Below, one piece after another: positions 52,275 to 62,039 of a DNA stretch of 64,000 nucleotides. Made by a program: the position numbers and the translations under genes. Location of the stretch: NCBI RefSeq assembly GCF_003151075.1, contig NZ_CP029482.1:3658001-3722000 (forward strand), given 5' to 3'. The stretch comes from Pseudomonas sp. 31-12 (GTDB lineage: Bacteria; Pseudomonadota; Gammaproteobacteria; Pseudomonadales; Pseudomonadaceae). The notes under the pieces are model-generated. The model did not search any database, had not been told where the DNA came from, and saw only the letters and a list, made by a program, of their open reading frames with translations. The stretch's first letter is position 1. Each line of letters starts with the position of its first letter.

Positions 52275-53837
52275 TTAGGCCGGTGCGGAGGTACGGATCA
52301 AGTGATCGAATGCGCTCAGCGAAGCCTTGGCGCCCTCGCCCACTGCGATCACGATCTGCTTGTACGGCACGGTAGTCACGTCACCGGCAGCGAACACGCC
52401 CGGCATTGAAGTTTCACCACGGGCATCGACGATGATCTCGCCGCGAGGCGACAGTTCGATGGTGCCTTTGAGCCAATCGGTGTTGGGCAGCAAGCCGATC
52501 TGCACGAAGATCCCTTCCAGTTCGACGTTACGCAGTTCATCAGTCTGACGATCCTTGTAGCGCAGACCGTTGACCTTCTGGCCGTCACCCAACACTTCAG
52601 TGGTTTGCGCACTGGTGATCACGGTGACATTCGGCAGGCTGTGCAACTTGCGCTGCAACACCGCATCGGCGCGCAGCTGTACATCAAACTCCAGCAACGT
52701 AACGTGAGACACGATGCCCGCCAGGTCGATGGCCGCTTCGACGCCGGAGTTACCGCCGCCAATCACCGCTACACGCTTGCCTTTGAACAGCGGACCGTCA
52801 CAGTGCGGGCAGTACGCAACGCCTTTGTTGCGGTATTGCTGCTCGCCCGGGACATTCATTTCACGCCACCGCGCACCGGTCGCGAGGATCACGGTCTTGG
52901 CTTTCAGGGTCGCGCCGCTGGCGAAGTGGACTTCGTGCAGCTCACCACTCTTGCCCGGCACCAGTTTGTCGGCCCGCTGCAGGTTCATGATGTCGACGTC
53001 GTATTGCTTGACGTGTTCTTCCAGCGCCACCGCCAGTTTCGGCCCTTCGGTTTCCTGCACAGAGATGAAGTTCTCGATGGCCATGGTGTCGAGCACCTGC
53101 CCACCAAAACGTTCAGCAGCCACACCGGTGCGAATGCCTTTACGAGCGGCGTAGATCGCGGCCGAAGCACCGGCCGGGCCACCGCCGACGACCAATACGT
53201 CAAAGGCTTCCTTGGCGCTGATCTTTTCGGCTTGACGCTCGATACCGCTGGTGTCGATCTTGGCAAGGATTTCTTCCAGGCCCATGCGCCCCTGGCCGAA
53301 GTTGACGCCGTTGAGGTAAATGCTTGGCACGGCCATGATCTGACGATCATCGACTTCAGCCTGGAACAGCGCACCGTCGATGGCGACGTGACGGATATTC
53401 GGGTTCAGTACCGCCATCAGGTTCAGCGCCTGGACCACGTCCGGGCAGTTCTGGCAGGACAGCGAGAAGTACGTCTCGAAGCTGAACTCGCCTTTTAGCG
53501 AACGGATCTGTTCGATCACTTCAGCACTGGCCTTCGATGGGTGGCCGCCGACTTGCAGCAGCGCCAACACCAATGAAGTGAATTCGTGGCCCATCGGGAT
53601 GCCGGCGAAACGCAGGCTGATATCGGCACCCGGGCGGTTGATCGAGAACGATGGTTTGCGTGCATCGTCACCGTTATCGAGCAAGGTAATTTGGTTGGAA
53701 AGACTGGCAACGTCTTTGAGTAATGCGAGCATTTCCTGGGATTTCGCACCGTCGTCGAGGGAGGCAACGATCTCGATCGGCTGGGTGACCCGTTCCAGGT
53801 ACGATTTCAACTGGGCTTTAAGATTGGCGTCCAACAT
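52275..53837 (-). CDS. ahpF: Alkyl hydroperoxide reductase subunit F
   Basis: Product of 520 residues: N-terminal double-thioredoxin module with CQNC pair (about 129-132), then thioredoxin-reductase-like part with FAD motif [19 protein letters not shown] (about 214-232), redox CPHC (about 342-345) and NAD(P)H motif [16 protein letters not shown]. Passes electrons from NADH to AhpC for reduction of hydrogen peroxide and organic hydroperoxides. Lies 121 bases downstream of ahpC in the same direction; the terminator between them probably gives less ahpF than ahpC. Confidence 0.96.
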   Translation of the reverse strand: MLDANLKAQLKSYLERVTQPIEIVASLDDGAKSQEMLALLKDVASLSNQITLLDNGDDARKPSFSINRPGADISLRFAGIPMGHEFTSLVLALLQVGGHPSKASAEVIEQIRSLKGEFSFETYFSLSCQNCPDVVQALNLMAVLNPNIRHVAIDGALFQAEVDDRQIMAVPSIYLNGVNFGQGRMGLEEILAKIDTSGIERQAEKISAKEAFDVLVVGGGPAGASAAIYAARKGIRTGVAAERFGGQVLDTMAIENFISVQETEGPKLAVALEEHVKQYDVDIMNLQRADKLVPGKSGELHEVHFASGATLKAKTVILATGARWREMNVPGEQQYRNKGVAYCPHCDGPLFKGKRVAVIGGGNSGVEAAIDLAGIVSHVTLLEFDVQLRADAVLQRKLHSLPNVTVITSAQTTEVLGDGQKVNGLRYKDRQTDELRNVELEGIFVQIGLLPNTDWLKGTIELSPRGEIIVDARGETSMPGVFAAGDVTTVPYKQIVIAVGEGAKASLSAFDHLIRTSAPA

Positions 53838-53862
53838 ACGGGCGATTTCCTTTTTGAATTCG

Positions 53863-53900
53863 AAAAAAAACGCCCGAGCGAATCTCGCCCGGGCGTTTTT
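53863..53900 (-). terminator. Terminator/attenuator between ahpC and ahpF
   Basis: On the minus strand CGCCCGGGCGAGATTC and GCTCGGGCG are followed by eight T. Placed just after ahpC, it should end most transcripts there. Confidence 0.85.
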
Positions 53901-53958
53901 GAGGGCGGTTGCGGCTTACTTAGGTGCGGAAACCCGCCCTGATAGTGCTTTCACAGAC

Positions 53959-54522
53959 TTAGATCTTGCCGACCAGGTCCAGGGACGGAGCCAGAGTGGC
54001 CTCGCCTTCTTTCCACTTGGCTGGGCAAACCTGGCCTGGGTGAGCAGCGACGTATTGAGCAGCCTTGATTTTGCGCAGCAGCTCGGAAGCGTCACGGCCA
54101 ACGCCGCCATCGTTCAGTTCAACGATTTTGATCTGGCCTTCAGGGTTGATCACGAAGGTGCCACGGTCAGCCAGGCCAGCGTCTTCGATCAGCACGTCGA
54201 AGTTGCGGGAGATGGCGTGAGTCGGGTCGCCGATCATGGTGTACTGGATTTTGCCGATGGCTGGCGAAGTGTTATGCCAGGCAGCGTGAGCAAAGTGGGT
54301 ATCGGTGGAAACGCTGTAAATCTCGACGCCCAGTTTCTGGAACGCGTCGTAGTTGTCAGCCAGGTCTTCCAGTTCGGTCGGGCAAACGAAGGTGAAGTCG
54401 GCTGGGTAGAAGAACACGACGGACCACTTGCCTTTCAGGTCAGCGTCCGACACTTTTACGAAATCGCCATTTTTGAAGGCGTCAGCTTTGAACGGTTTAA
54501 CTTGGCTGTTGATGATAGGCAT
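53959..54522 (-). CDS. ahpC: Alkyl hydroperoxide reductase subunit C (peroxiredoxin)
   Basis: Product of 187 residues, typical 2-Cys peroxiredoxin (AhpC/Prx1). Peroxidatic Cys47 ([13 protein letters not shown]) and resolving Cys166 (GQVCPAKW). It reduces peroxides in the cytoplasm with electrons from AhpF. Start at 54522 (GGAGAG upstream). A candidate OxyR site lies 81 bases further upstream. Confidence 0.97.
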   Translation of the reverse strand: MPIINSQVKPFKADAFKNGDFVKVSDADLKGKWSVVFFYPADFTFVCPTELEDLADNYDAFQKLGVEIYSVSTDTHFAHAAWHNTSPAIGKIQYTMIGDPTHAISRNFDVLIEDAGLADRGTFVINPEGQIKIVELNDGGVGRDASELLRKIKAAQYVAAHPGQVCPAKWKEGEATLAPSLDLVGKI

Positions 54523-54603
54523 CGATGACTCTCCGTCAGGGTTGAAATGATTGGTTGAGAAGTTGATGGGGTGAATCCTACCCACTCGATCGCCGCCTGG
54601 CTC

Positions 54604-54640
54604 ATTGGCAAAGCTCATGCTGCTGATTGGTTTTCGCTAT
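54604..54640 (-). promoter_or_regulatory. Candidate OxyR binding site upstream of ahpC
   Basis: Minus strand shows four tetramers at the exact OxyR spacing: ATAG-N7-CAAT-N7-ATGA-N7-CAAT (consensus ATAG-N7-CTAT-N7-ATAG-N7-CTAT), 12 of 16 positions matching. ahpC is a classical OxyR target, so a functional site is plausible. Confidence 0.6.
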
Positions 54641-54672
54641 TAGGGGACAGTATTAATAGAAGAAAACGGTAT

Positions 54673-55611
54673 CTAGCGCGACAATGGCTTTTCAGCGACC
54701 CGGGCCATTCCGAGAAACGGGCTGGCTTCAACATAGCGCATGGCTGACTTCACATCCTTCCATCCCACGTAATTCATCAACGATTTCAAATCCCAACCAC
54801 TTTGATGGGCCCAACTGGCAAAACCGCGCCGCAGGGAATGGCTGGTGTAGTGCTCGGCGGGGATACCGGCACGCTCCAGGGCTTGGCGGAGCAACGGGAT
54901 CACGCTGTTAGCGTGCAAACCCTCCTCGCTCAAGTTGCCCCAACGGTCGATACCGCGGAACACCGGACCGCGGACCAACGCAGCTTCGGTGATCCATTGG
55001 ATATAGGCGTGGACCGGGCAGAGCCGCTGCAAGGCCGGGGTTTGGTAAGTCTTGCCGAGATTTTCGCGATCGCTCTTGCTGCGTGGCAAGTAGAGGGTGA
55101 TGCCTGAACCGGCGCTCGCCTGCACGTGCTCGATCTGTACGCGGCACAACTCATCGCTGCGAAATCCGCGCCAGAAGCCCAGTAAGATCAGCGCGGTGTC
55201 GCGTCGGGCGCGCAGCAAGCCCGGCTGATCGTTTTGCGTCTTGGCGGTTTGCGCTTCCAGTTCCAACCACGCCACCACTTGCTCCAGATGCTGAAGTTGC
55301 AAGGGCTCGGCCTGTTTCTCCTGCGCCGGGTGCAGCGCACGAATGCCTTTGAAGACCTTGCGCACCACCGGCGACTTGGTCGGGTCAGCGAAACCCTGGC
55401 TGTTATGCCACTGCGCCAGCGCTGACAACCGCAGCTTCAACGTATTGATCGACAGCACGCCCGCATGAGCCGCGAGGTAACGCGCCACGCTGTCGCTCGT
55501 CGCCGGCAGGTAACCACCCCAATGGACTTCGAAGTGTTCAATGGCCGCTCGATAGCTACGCCGGGTGTTGTCGCGGGTGGCGGCTTGCAGGTAGCGATCC
55601 AGATCGGTCAT
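54673..55611 (-). CDS. Tyrosine recombinase / site-specific integrase
   Basis: Product of 312 residues: SAM-like core-binding domain (about 1-95; TRRSYRAAIEHFEVHWGGYLPA) and catalytic domain (about 115-312) with Arg in FWRGFRSDELCR, His-x-x-Arg in TSHSLRRGFASWAHQSG, and the Tyr in SAMRYVEASPF after VGWKDVKS. So the RHRY set is present and it should be active. Related to chromosomal and plasmid integrases of Pseudomonas rather than XerC/XerD. Next gene is a divergent KfrA-like protein; no tRNA or other mobile-element gene adjoins, so its target and the size of any element are unknown. Confidence 0.88.
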   Translation of the reverse strand: MTDLDRYLQAATRDNTRRSYRAAIEHFEVHWGGYLPATSDSVARYLAAHAGVLSINTLKLRLSALAQWHNSQGFADPTKSPVVRKVFKGIRALHPAQEKQAEPLQLQHLEQVVAWLELEAQTAKTQNDQPGLLRARRDTALILLGFWRGFRSDELCRVQIEHVQASAGSGITLYLPRSKSDRENLGKTYQTPALQRLCPVHAYIQWITEAALVRGPVFRGIDRWGNLSEEGLHANSVIPLLRQALERAGIPAEHYTSHSLRRGFASWAHQSGWDLKSLMNYVGWKDVKSAMRYVEASPFLGMARVAEKPLSR

Positions 55612-55789
55612 GGGCTCATCTCTCGAAAACGTACCGCTTTAGCGGTGTAAAACCCGCCGTACGGCGCATCACACGGGGTAATACCAGTATATCCCGCATT
55701 AGCATCCTACATTTTTTATCTTTTTATAAACGATGGTACACTGCGTACTATAGTGGCATGTACCACAGTACGAAATCGTAGGAGAACAC
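55612..55789. promoter_or_regulatory. Divergent recombinase/KfrA-like promoter with nested dyads
   Basis: AT-rich DNA with nested inverted repeats near the KfrA-like start: TGGTACA (55734-55740) with TGTACCA (55759-55765), enclosing GTACT (55745-55749) paired with AGTAC (55767-55771). A likely operator for autoregulation by the KfrA-like protein, by analogy with KfrA of plasmids. AGGAG (55780 region) is the ribosome-binding site. Confidence 0.5.
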
Positions 55790-56809
55790 ATGGCTCGTGG
55801 CGGCGTAAATAAAGCGGTAGTGCAGGCGGCACGTTTGGCAATCCTTGCCCGTGGCGAAAACCCCAGCATCGATGCAGTACGGATCGAGATGGGCAATACC
55901 GGCTCAAAAACCACCATTCACCGCTATTTAAAGGAGCTGGATGACGGCGGCGAACGCGTCGAAACGCCCTCAGAGCCCATTGATGACGAACTGGCTGGTC
56001 TGGTTTCGCGTCTGGCGCAACGCCTGAAGGAACAGGCCCAAGAACCCATCGAACACGCACGCGCGCAGTTCGATCAGCAACGTAAAGAACTGGAAATCCA
56101 CCTGACTGCGGCCCGGCAAGACAACGCGGAATTACACCAGCAATACGAGATTCAAAGCCTGGCGCTGACTCAAGAGTCCGAAGCCCTGCAAGAAACCCGC
56201 TCCATGCTGCAGGCAGAACAAACCCGCAACGCCGGACTGAACCAGGCACTGGCCGATTTCGAGCTGCGCTTGCAAGACAAGGACGAGCAGATCCGCTCAC
56301 TGGAAGAAAAGCACCTGCACGCACGCGATGCCCTGGAACACTACCGCAACGCCGTCAAGGAACAGCGCGAGCAAGAGCACAGCCGCCACGAAGGCCAGGT
56401 GCAGCAGATTCAAATGGAATTGCGCCAGGCCCAGCAAAGCGCATTGGTGCGCCAGGATGAGATCACTCAGTTGCATCGCGACAACGAGCGCTTGCTCACC
56501 GAGAACCGTGGAACGCTGCGGGAATTGGGATTGCTGCAGGAGCAACTTAAACACACTCACAGCCGCCAGGACCAACTGCTGGAGCAGGTCAACCGCATCG
56601 ACAGCGAACGCACCCTCCTCCAGGAACGCTTGCGTGCCGCCCTGCTGGAAAGTCAGTCGCTCAAGCAGAGCGTCGACGAGCAGTCGCAGATCAACAAAGG
56701 GCTGGAGATTGAATTGCTCAAGACTCAGGCGAGCCTCGATGAAAGCCTGCGCCTGGCGGCTGTCACTGCAACAGCGCCAGACGCATCAGAGGCCGATAAA
56801 AACGATTAA
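55790..56809 (+). CDS. KfrA-like DNA-binding coiled-coil protein
   Basis: Product of 339 residues: N-terminal DNA-binding domain of the KfrA_N type (about 1-50: [41 protein letters not shown]) followed by a very long alpha-helical coiled coil (about 75-320, rich in Q, E, L, R). KfrA proteins of broad-host-range plasmids bind DNA and form fibre-like structures, and act in partition and autoregulation. On a chromosome its role is unknown. Divergent from a tyrosine recombinase; the 3' end overlaps gor by four bases. The pair looks like a remnant or compact mobile module set into the peroxide/thiol defence genes. Confidence 0.82.
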   Translation: MARGGVNKAVVQAARLAILARGENPSIDAVRIEMGNTGSKTTIHRYLKELDDGGERVETPSEPIDDELAGLVSRLAQRLKEQAQEPIEHARAQFDQQRKELEIHLTAARQDNAELHQQYEIQSLALTQESEALQETRSMLQAEQTRNAGLNQALADFELRLQDKDEQIRSLEEKHLHARDALEHYRNAVKEQREQEHSRHEGQVQQIQMELRQAQQSALVRQDEITQLHRDNERLLTENRGTLRELGLLQEQLKHTHSRQDQLLEQVNRIDSERTLLQERLRAALLESQSLKQSVDEQSQINKGLEIELLKTQASLDESLRLAAVTATAPDASEADKND

Positions 56810-58164
56810 CCGCTAACCGGCGTACGCATGGTGACGAACTCTTCGGCGGCAGTTGGATGCACGCCAATTGTTTCGTCGAAGTCGCGCTTGGTCGCGCCAG
56901 CCTTCAAGGCAATCGCCAACCCCTGAACGATCTCACCGGCATCCGGCCCGACCATGTGGCAACCCAGGACCTTGTCGGTCTTGGCATCGACCACCAGTTT
57001 CATCAGCGTGCGCTCCTGGCATTCAGTCAGGGTCAGCTTCATCGGGCGGAAGCGACTTTCGTAGATCGTGACCTCGTGGCCGGCCTCGCGAGCCTCTTCC
57101 TCGCTCAAGCCAACCGTGCCGATGTTCGGCAAGCTGAACACAGCAGTCGGGATCATCTTGTAATCCACCGGACGATATTGCTCAGGCTTGAATAGGCGAC
57201 GCGCCACGGCCATGCCTTCAGCCAGCGCGACGGGGGTCAGCTGAACACGGCCGATCACATCGCCCAGCGCCAGGATCGACGGCTCGGCGGTCTGATACTG
57301 ATCATCGACCTCGACGAAACCTTTCTTGTCGAGTTTGACCCCGGTGTTTTCCAGCCCGAGGTTGTCGAGCATCGGACGGCGACCGGTGGCGTAGAACACA
57401 CAATCCGCCTCCAGCTCACGACCGTCCTTGAGCGTCACCTTCAGGCTGCCATCGGACTGCTTGTCGATACGCTCGATGTCGGCGTTGAATTGCAGGTTCA
57501 TGCCGCGCTTGGTCAGTTCTTCCTGCAAGTGCTTGCGTACCGCTCCGTCGAAGCCACGCAGGAACAGCTCGCCGCGATACAACAACGTCGTGTCGGCGCC
57601 CAGACCGTGGAAGATCCCGGCGAATTCGACAGCAATGTAACCGCCGCCCACCACCAGAACGCGCTTTGGCAGCTCCTTGAGGAAGAACGCCTGGTTGGAA
57701 CTGATCGCGTGTTCATGCCCCGGAATCTCCGGGATCTGCGGCCAGCCGCCGGTGGCAATCAGGATGTTCTTGGCGGTGTGCTGCTCGCCGTTGATTTCGA
57801 CCGTGTTGGGGTCGACGATCTTGGCGTGGCCTTCATGCAAGGTCACACCGCTGTTGACCAGCAAGTTGCGGTAAATGCCATTCAGGCGATTAATCTCGCG
57901 ATCCTTGTTGGCGATCAGCGTTGCCCAATCGAACTTCGCCTCGCCCAGCGTCCAGCCAAAGCCCGAAGACTGCTCGAAGTCTTCGGCGAAGTGCGCGCCG
58001 TAGACCAGCAATTTCTTCGGCACGCAGCCGACGTTCACACACGTACCGCCCAAGTAACGGCTCTCGGCCACAGCCACCTTCGCTCCAAAACCGGCAGCAA
58101 AACGAGCAGCCCGTACACCGCCGGAACCGGCACCAATCACATAAAGGTCAAAATCGTAGGCCAT
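56806..58164 (-). CDS. gor: Glutathione-disulfide reductase
   Basis: Product of 452 residues. FAD motif [20 protein letters not shown] (about 9-28), redox-active Cys42/Cys47 in [17 protein letters not shown]-binding segment [21 protein letters not shown], and His436 near the C-terminus in [12 protein letters not shown]. It reduces glutathione disulfide with NADPH in the cytoplasm. Start at 58164 with GGAGA upstream. Close to ahpCF, forming a redox-defence neighbourhood. Confidence 0.95.
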   Translation of the reverse strand: MAYDFDLYVIGAGSGGVRAARFAAGFGAKVAVAESRYLGGTCVNVGCVPKKLLVYGAHFAEDFEQSSGFGWTLGEAKFDWATLIANKDREINRLNGIYRNLLVNSGVTLHEGHAKIVDPNTVEINGEQHTAKNILIATGGWPQIPEIPGHEHAISSNQAFFLKELPKRVLVVGGGYIAVEFAGIFHGLGADTTLLYRGELFLRGFDGAVRKHLQEELTKRGMNLQFNADIERIDKQSDGSLKVTLKDGRELEADCVFYATGRRPMLDNLGLENTGVKLDKKGFVEVDDQYQTAEPSILALGDVIGRVQLTPVALAEGMAVARRLFKPEQYRPVDYKMIPTAVFSLPNIGTVGLSEEEAREAGHEVTIYESRFRPMKLTLTECQERTLMKLVVDAKTDKVLGCHMVGPDAGEIVQGLAIALKAGATKRDFDETIGVHPTAAEEFVTMRTPVSG

Positions 58165-58247
58165 TTTCAATCTCCTCGGCAGGAAACCAGCATACCCGCA
58201 GACGTCCGTTGGGCAAGCGCTGCAAGCGATATGGGGGCGGAAAATGA

Positions 58248-58272
58248 AAAAGCCACCCGAAAGGTGGCTTTT
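58248..58272 (-). terminator. Terminator after galU
   Basis: AAAAGCCACC-CGAA-AGGTGGCTTTT on the minus strand, followed by T-rich sequence (TTTTTCATTTT); it lies between galU and the gor start. Confidence 0.88.
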
Positions 58273-58295
58273 CAATACAAGCGGGTAAGGCGCTA

Positions 58296-59135
58296 TCAGT
58301 AAGCCTTGCCAGTCTTGTAGAAGTTCTCGAAGCAGAAGTTGGTCGCGTCGATGTAGCCTTCGGCGCCACCGCAGTCGAACCGCTTGCCTTTGAACTTGTA
58401 GGCCATGACGCAGCCGTTCTGGGCCTGCTTCATCAGGGCGTCGGTGATCTGGATTTCGCCACCCTTGCCTGGCTCGGTTTGTTCGATCAGGTCGAAGATG
58501 TCCGGGGTCAGGATGTAACGACCGATGATCGCCAGGTTCGACGGTGCATCTTCAGGTTTTGGCTTTTCAACCATGCTGTGAACACGGTAGATGTCGTCGC
58601 GGATCATCTCACCAGCAATCACGCCGTACTTGTGAGTTTCTTGCGGATCGACTTCCTGGATGGCAACGATCGAGCAGCGGAACTGCTTGTACAGCTTGAC
58701 CATCTGGGTCAGGACGCCGTCGCCTTCGAGGTTGACGCACAAGTCATCCGCCAGGACCACAGCGAACGGTTCGTCACCGATCAACGGGCGACCGGTCAGA
58801 ATCGCGTGGCCCAGGCCTTTCATTTCGGTCTGGCGGGTGTAGGAGAAGGAGCAGTTGTCGAGCAACTTGCGGATACCGACCAGGTATTTCTCTTTGTCGG
58901 TGCCTTTGATCTGGTTTTCCAGCTCGTAGCTGATGTCGAAGTGGTCTTCCAGGGCGCGTTTACCGCGACCGGTGACGATGGAGATTTCAGTCAAACCAGC
59001 GTCCAGTGCTTCTTCGACGCCGTACTGGATCAGTGGCTTGTTTACCACCGGCAGCATTTCTTTGGGCATGGCTTTAGTCGCTGGCAGGAAGCGAGTACCG
59101 TAACCGGCTGCTGGGAACAAGCATTTCTTGATCAT
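58296..59135 (-). CDS. galU: UTP-glucose-1-phosphate uridylyltransferase
   Basis: Product of 279 residues, the normal length. Nucleotidyltransferase signature [23 protein letters not shown] (about 8-30), ADDLC (catalytic metal-binding Asp region), and [21 protein letters not shown]. Makes UDP-glucose for lipopolysaccharide core, exopolysaccharide and trehalose metabolism. Single gene followed by a terminator. Start at 59135. Confidence 0.96.
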   Translation of the reverse strand: MIKKCLFPAAGYGTRFLPATKAMPKEMLPVVNKPLIQYGVEEALDAGLTEISIVTGRGKRALEDHFDISYELENQIKGTDKEKYLVGIRKLLDNCSFSYTRQTEMKGLGHAILTGRPLIGDEPFAVVLADDLCVNLEGDGVLTQMVKLYKQFRCSIVAIQEVDPQETHKYGVIAGEMIRDDIYRVHSMVEKPKPEDAPSNLAIIGRYILTPDIFDLIEQTEPGKGGEIQITDALMKQAQNGCVMAYKFKGKRFDCGGAEGYIDATNFCFENFYKTGKAY

Positions 59136-59393
59136 ATAAGTCCTTGAAAGGGCTGTGTGTACGAGTTTCGGCGCAGTCTAATCAGGCGGCGTGCACCTTA
59201 CAATGCCCCGCGCTGGCTAACCGATGCCATCATAGAGAAATATTCCCGCGGATAGTTCCATCCGGATTTTTGCGCGGTCAAATCAGCGTAGCTCAAAGAG
59301 GCCGGCAAACTGGACCACCATACGCTTATCGCCCCCCAATGCGAGCATTTGCCGGTATCATGGCGACTTTGAACCAGTGAACGAGACAGATAG

Positions 59394-59582
59394 ATGACCG
59401 CAGCAAAAATCATCAACGGGTACACGGTCGACAAAGGAAAAGATGGCCAGTGGCACATTACCGCCACCAATGGCGAAGATGTTTCCGGGCCGTTACCCAG
59501 CGAAGCGATGGCGATTGAAGTGGCTTCGGTGCTCGACTACACACCTCCCGCGCCGAAGCGACGCGGCAAGAGTCAGGACTGA
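59394..59582 (+). CDS. Small conserved protein of unknown function
   Basis: Product of 62 residues: IINGYTVDKGKDGQWHITATNGEDVSGPLPSEAMAIEVASVLDYTPPAPKRRGKSQD. It has a short beta-hairpin-like core and a basic proline-rich tail. Conserved position in pseudomonads is my impression. A compact terminator directly follows, supporting that this is a real transcription unit. Confidence 0.65.
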   Translation: MTAAKIINGYTVDKGKDGQWHITATNGEDVSGPLPSEAMAIEVASVLDYTPPAPKRRGKSQD

Positions 59583-59601
59583 TCGCCTGCGGCACTCGCA
59601 G

Positions 59602-59629
59602 AGCCCTGCCATCGAGCAGGGCTTTTTTG
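59602..59629 (+). terminator. Rho-independent terminator
   Basis: AGCCCTGC-CATC-GAGCAGGGCT then TTTTTTGT, 20 bases after the small gene ending at 59582. Confidence 0.88.
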
Positions 59630-59716
59630 TGGGCGGGTGCAAACAAGTGGCCAATCGCTATAACCTTTTCACACTGGCGCTGTCAGAGCGTCTAGCCCCC
59701 CTCGCTGAAGACGACT

Positions 59717-60004
59717 ATGAACATGAACAGATTTTTGCCCCTGATTGCACTCCTGGCCCTGAGCGGCTGCGCCACTTCCGAAAAGATGTACCTGAACAAC
59801 GGCGAGCAAGGCCTGGCGATCGACTGCTCCGGTGAAGCCAACTCCTGGGCCACGTGCTACGAAAAAGCCGATGCCTCTTGCGCCGGCACCGGCTACCGGA
59901 TTGTCGGCACCGACGGATCACCGTCGACCAAGGAAAGCGACAAGACCCTGGGGGTCGACGTCGGCAACTTCAAAAACCGCAGCGTCGTGGTGGTCTGCAA
60001 GTAA
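59717..60004 (+). CDS. Small lipoprotein
   Basis: Product of 95 residues with lipobox LSGC (Cys18 lipidated) and a mature domain holding four further cysteines (AIDCSG, ATCYEKADASCAGTGYRIVG, VVVVCK), likely forming two disulfides; resembles short Pseudomonas lipoproteins near acid- or osmotically-regulated genes. Function unknown. Start at the first of two ATGs (59717). Confidence 0.78.
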   Translation: MNMNRFLPLIALLALSGCATSEKMYLNNGEQGLAIDCSGEANSWATCYEKADASCAGTGYRIVGTDGSPSTKESDKTLGVDVGNFKNRSVVVVCK

Positions 60005-60015
60005 GGCGCCCTGCC

Positions 60016-60246
60016 CTACATGTGAATTTCGGCGAATTTGATCCCGAGGCCGCGCACGGTCTCGATCAAATCGTCGAGACGGCCAAACGATTCGACCTCA
60101 TCGTTATCGTCCACCAGGAAATAACTGCGCCCGGCGCTTTTCTTGAAAAACACGATCCATTCCCCGGGGTTCGCCGGATTCTGAATGACGTGGGTGGCAG
60201 AGATCAGTCCCTCTGCATGGCGTTCCCGAACTTGCTCTCGCTTCAT
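60016..60246 (-). CDS. Small cytoplasmic protein of unknown function
   Basis: Product of 76 residues: KREQVRERHAEGLISATHVIQNPANPGEWIVFFKKSAGRSYFLVDDNDEVESF, no signal peptide, beta-rich core then a helix (LDDLIETVRGLGIKF). GGAG precedes the ATG at 60246. Conserved-hypothetical in appearance. Confidence 0.65.
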   Translation of the reverse strand: MKREQVRERHAEGLISATHVIQNPANPGEWIVFFKKSAGRSYFLVDDNDEVESFGRLDDLIETVRGLGIKFAEIHM

Positions 60247-60266
60247 GCGCGACTCCAGAAATGACA

Positions 60267-60295
60267 ATGCCGCCAAAGCATGACTTTGACGGCAT
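60267..60295 (-). terminator. Possible terminator of the lipoprotein gene at 60319
   Basis: ATGCCGTCAAAG/CTTTGGCGGCAT stem with a five-base loop directly after the gene; the T-run is weak, so confidence is moderate. Confidence 0.5.
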
Positions 60296-60318
60296 CAGTA
60301 TGAACGGTGGCCAGTCTA

Positions 60319-60675
60319 TCAGCCGGAAATGCACGCATTGGCGGCTTTTTGCACGTCTTTCGGACGCACCGGCACATTGGACATGCGCTCATGCAGCTTG
60401 ATACCGCTGCCACCCGAGCGGTCTTCGATGTCGAATACGGCTGCCGGGGCCGACGAGAATTTCGCCGGCACGATTACACGCATCCCGTCCTTGTGCGACT
60501 CCACTTGCAGGGCGCCACGACTGTCGGCCAGTTTTTCAACCAGGCATTGCGCGTACTCATTGGGCTTTTTGCCTGAGATCACGTTCATGGTAGGCAACGT
60601 CTCGTTAATCTCCGAGACATTCGCACAGCCACTCACTACCAATGCCAACGGCAAGACCAACACACCCCACTTCAT
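60319..60675 (-). CDS. Small lipoprotein
   Basis: Product of 118 residues with lipobox VSGC (Cys17), then a compact domain (TMNVISGKKPNEYAQCLVEKLADSRG ... FDIEDRSGGSGIKLHERM). Probably outer-membrane attached; function unknown. GGAGG upstream supports the start at 60675; the longer frame to 60750 adds an unlikely basic extension. Confidence 0.76.
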   Translation of the reverse strand: MKWGVLVLPLALVVSGCANVSEINETLPTMNVISGKKPNEYAQCLVEKLADSRGALQVESHKDGMRVIVPAKFSSAPAAVFDIEDRSGGSGIKLHERMSNVPVRPKDVQKAANACISG

Positions 60676-60887
60676 ACAAAACCTCCGATAAAGACCCTCC
60701 GACAGCACAAATGCTGATTTTCTCCGAGGTTCGTTGCGTTTATCGCTCATAGAATTCCGAATAACTGTTTTTAATTGTCAAAGCGAACCCCGACGACCGG
60801 ATAATAACCTGTTCGGGCTGATAAACTGCGTCAATCGCCCATGCTATCGTTTTGATTTTGTAGAAAAAGCCCTTCTGGAGGCGCCTC

Positions 60888-61190
60888 ATGAAATTTATCC
60901 ACCAGCGCGAGCACCTCAATGAAGACGACATTGTCGTCATCCAGTGCTCCCAAACCTGCAACATTCGCTTGATGAACGACGCCAACTTTCGCAGCTTCAA
61001 GAACGGCGGCCGTCATACTTATCACGGCGGTGCGTTCGACACGTTCCCGGCGCGGATTACTGCACCGAGCACCGGTTTCTGGAACATCACCATCGACACG
61101 GTCAACCGCCGGCCGATCAGCGTGACCCGCAAACCGACCCTGACGCACTCGATCAAGATCATCCGTCGCTCCAGCACAAAACTGAGCTGA
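60888..61190 (+). CDS. DUF1883 domain protein
   Basis: Product of 100 residues fitting DUF1883: MKFIHQREHLNEDDIVVIQCSQTCNIRLMNDANFRSFKNG, then a beta-rich part ending SIKIIRRSS. DUF1883 is found alone or fused to TIR domains; this is the stand-alone form with no known function. GGAGG upstream. Confidence 0.75.
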   Translation: MKFIHQREHLNEDDIVVIQCSQTCNIRLMNDANFRSFKNGGRHTYHGGAFDTFPARITAPSTGFWNITIDTVNRRPISVTRKPTLTHSIKIIRRSSTKLS

Positions 61191-61225
61191 GTGACGTTCC
61201 CGCACGAATAAAAGAAGGTATGACC

Positions 61226-61396
61226 GTGGCCCAAACGACCAAGTACGTCATCAAATACAAACTCAACGGCGAACGCCGTTTCGAATTTGCCCAGCTCGAA
61301 AACGGCACCGAAGAAGAAGCCAAGGCCGCGCTGGACGCCATTCATGGTTCGAGCGAAGACGTCATCAGCGACATCGCCGTCAGCAAAGCGCTGTAA
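61226..61396 (+). CDS. Small conserved protein of unknown function
   Basis: Product of 56 residues (AQTTKYVIKYKLNGERRFEFAQLENGTEEEAKAALDAIH): a beta-beta-alpha layout typical of tiny conserved Pseudomonas proteins. A GTG start at 61226 has AAGG seven bases upstream, better than the ATG at 61220 (one to two bases). Follows the DUF1883 gene by 35 bases, possibly co-transcribed. Confidence 0.6.
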   Translation: MAQTTKYVIKYKLNGERRFEFAQLENGTEEEAKAALDAIHGSSEDVISDIAVSKAL

Positions 61397-61532
61397 CGCG
61401 ACCCGGCACCCGGAGCGACAACAAGGACGTCATGCTCCGCGCCTATATGAATTCCACCGCAAGCGCCGGAGTGTTCACTCCCTTGGCGCTCCCTAGACTG
61501 GCCACCTCGACCTTTGGTTAAGGAGTCAGAAC

Positions 61533-62039
61533 ATGTCTACTTCCTCGATTCGCTACATCAGCGGCACTTCCAGCCTTGGCCTCCTGTTACTGGCATTCAG
61601 CGCCGAAGGCCTGTGCGCGTTGTTGCTCGGTGACGACTTGATCACGCTCGAGCAGGATCTGGCACGGCGTTTCCCTGGATTGCCAACTCCGCAGCGCGAT
61701 GAAAGTCTGATGCCGGCCTTGGAGCAAACCCTGCGCCACCTCGAAGACCCGCGCATTGCACTCGATCTGCCGCTGGACCTGACCGGCAGCGTATTTCAAC
61801 GGCGCGTCTGGGAAATCCTGCGACAGATCCCACTCGGCGAAACCGCCAGCTACCGTGATATCGCTCAACGCCTCGGCAAGCCCGGCGCTTTTCGGGCGGT
61901 GGCAAATGCCTGTGGAGCCAACCCTGTGGCCGTAATCGTGCCTTGCCATCGGGTGCTGCGCCAGGATGGCAGCCTTGGCGGCTATCGCTGGGGACTGGAG
62001 CGCAAACGGCAGTTGCTGGACCGTGAGGTTTCACGATGA
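61533..62039 (+). CDS. ogt: Methylated-DNA-protein-cysteine methyltransferase (Ogt type)
   Basis: Product of 168 residues. Active-site motif IVPCHRVL (acceptor Cys138), helix-turn-helix YRDIAQRLGKPGAFRAVANACGANPVA for DNA contact. It removes O6-alkyl groups from guanine (and O4 from thymine) in a single-turnover reaction. Stand-alone, unlike Ada. Overlaps the next gene start (62036) by four bases, so an operon with the two oxygenase genes and ada is likely. Confidence 0.92.
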   Translation: MSTSSIRYISGTSSLGLLLLAFSAEGLCALLLGDDLITLEQDLARRFPGLPTPQRDESLMPALEQTLRHLEDPRIALDLPLDLTGSVFQRRVWEILRQIPLGETASYRDIAQRLGKPGAFRAVANACGANPVAVIVPCHRVLRQDGSLGGYRWGLERKRQLLDREVSR

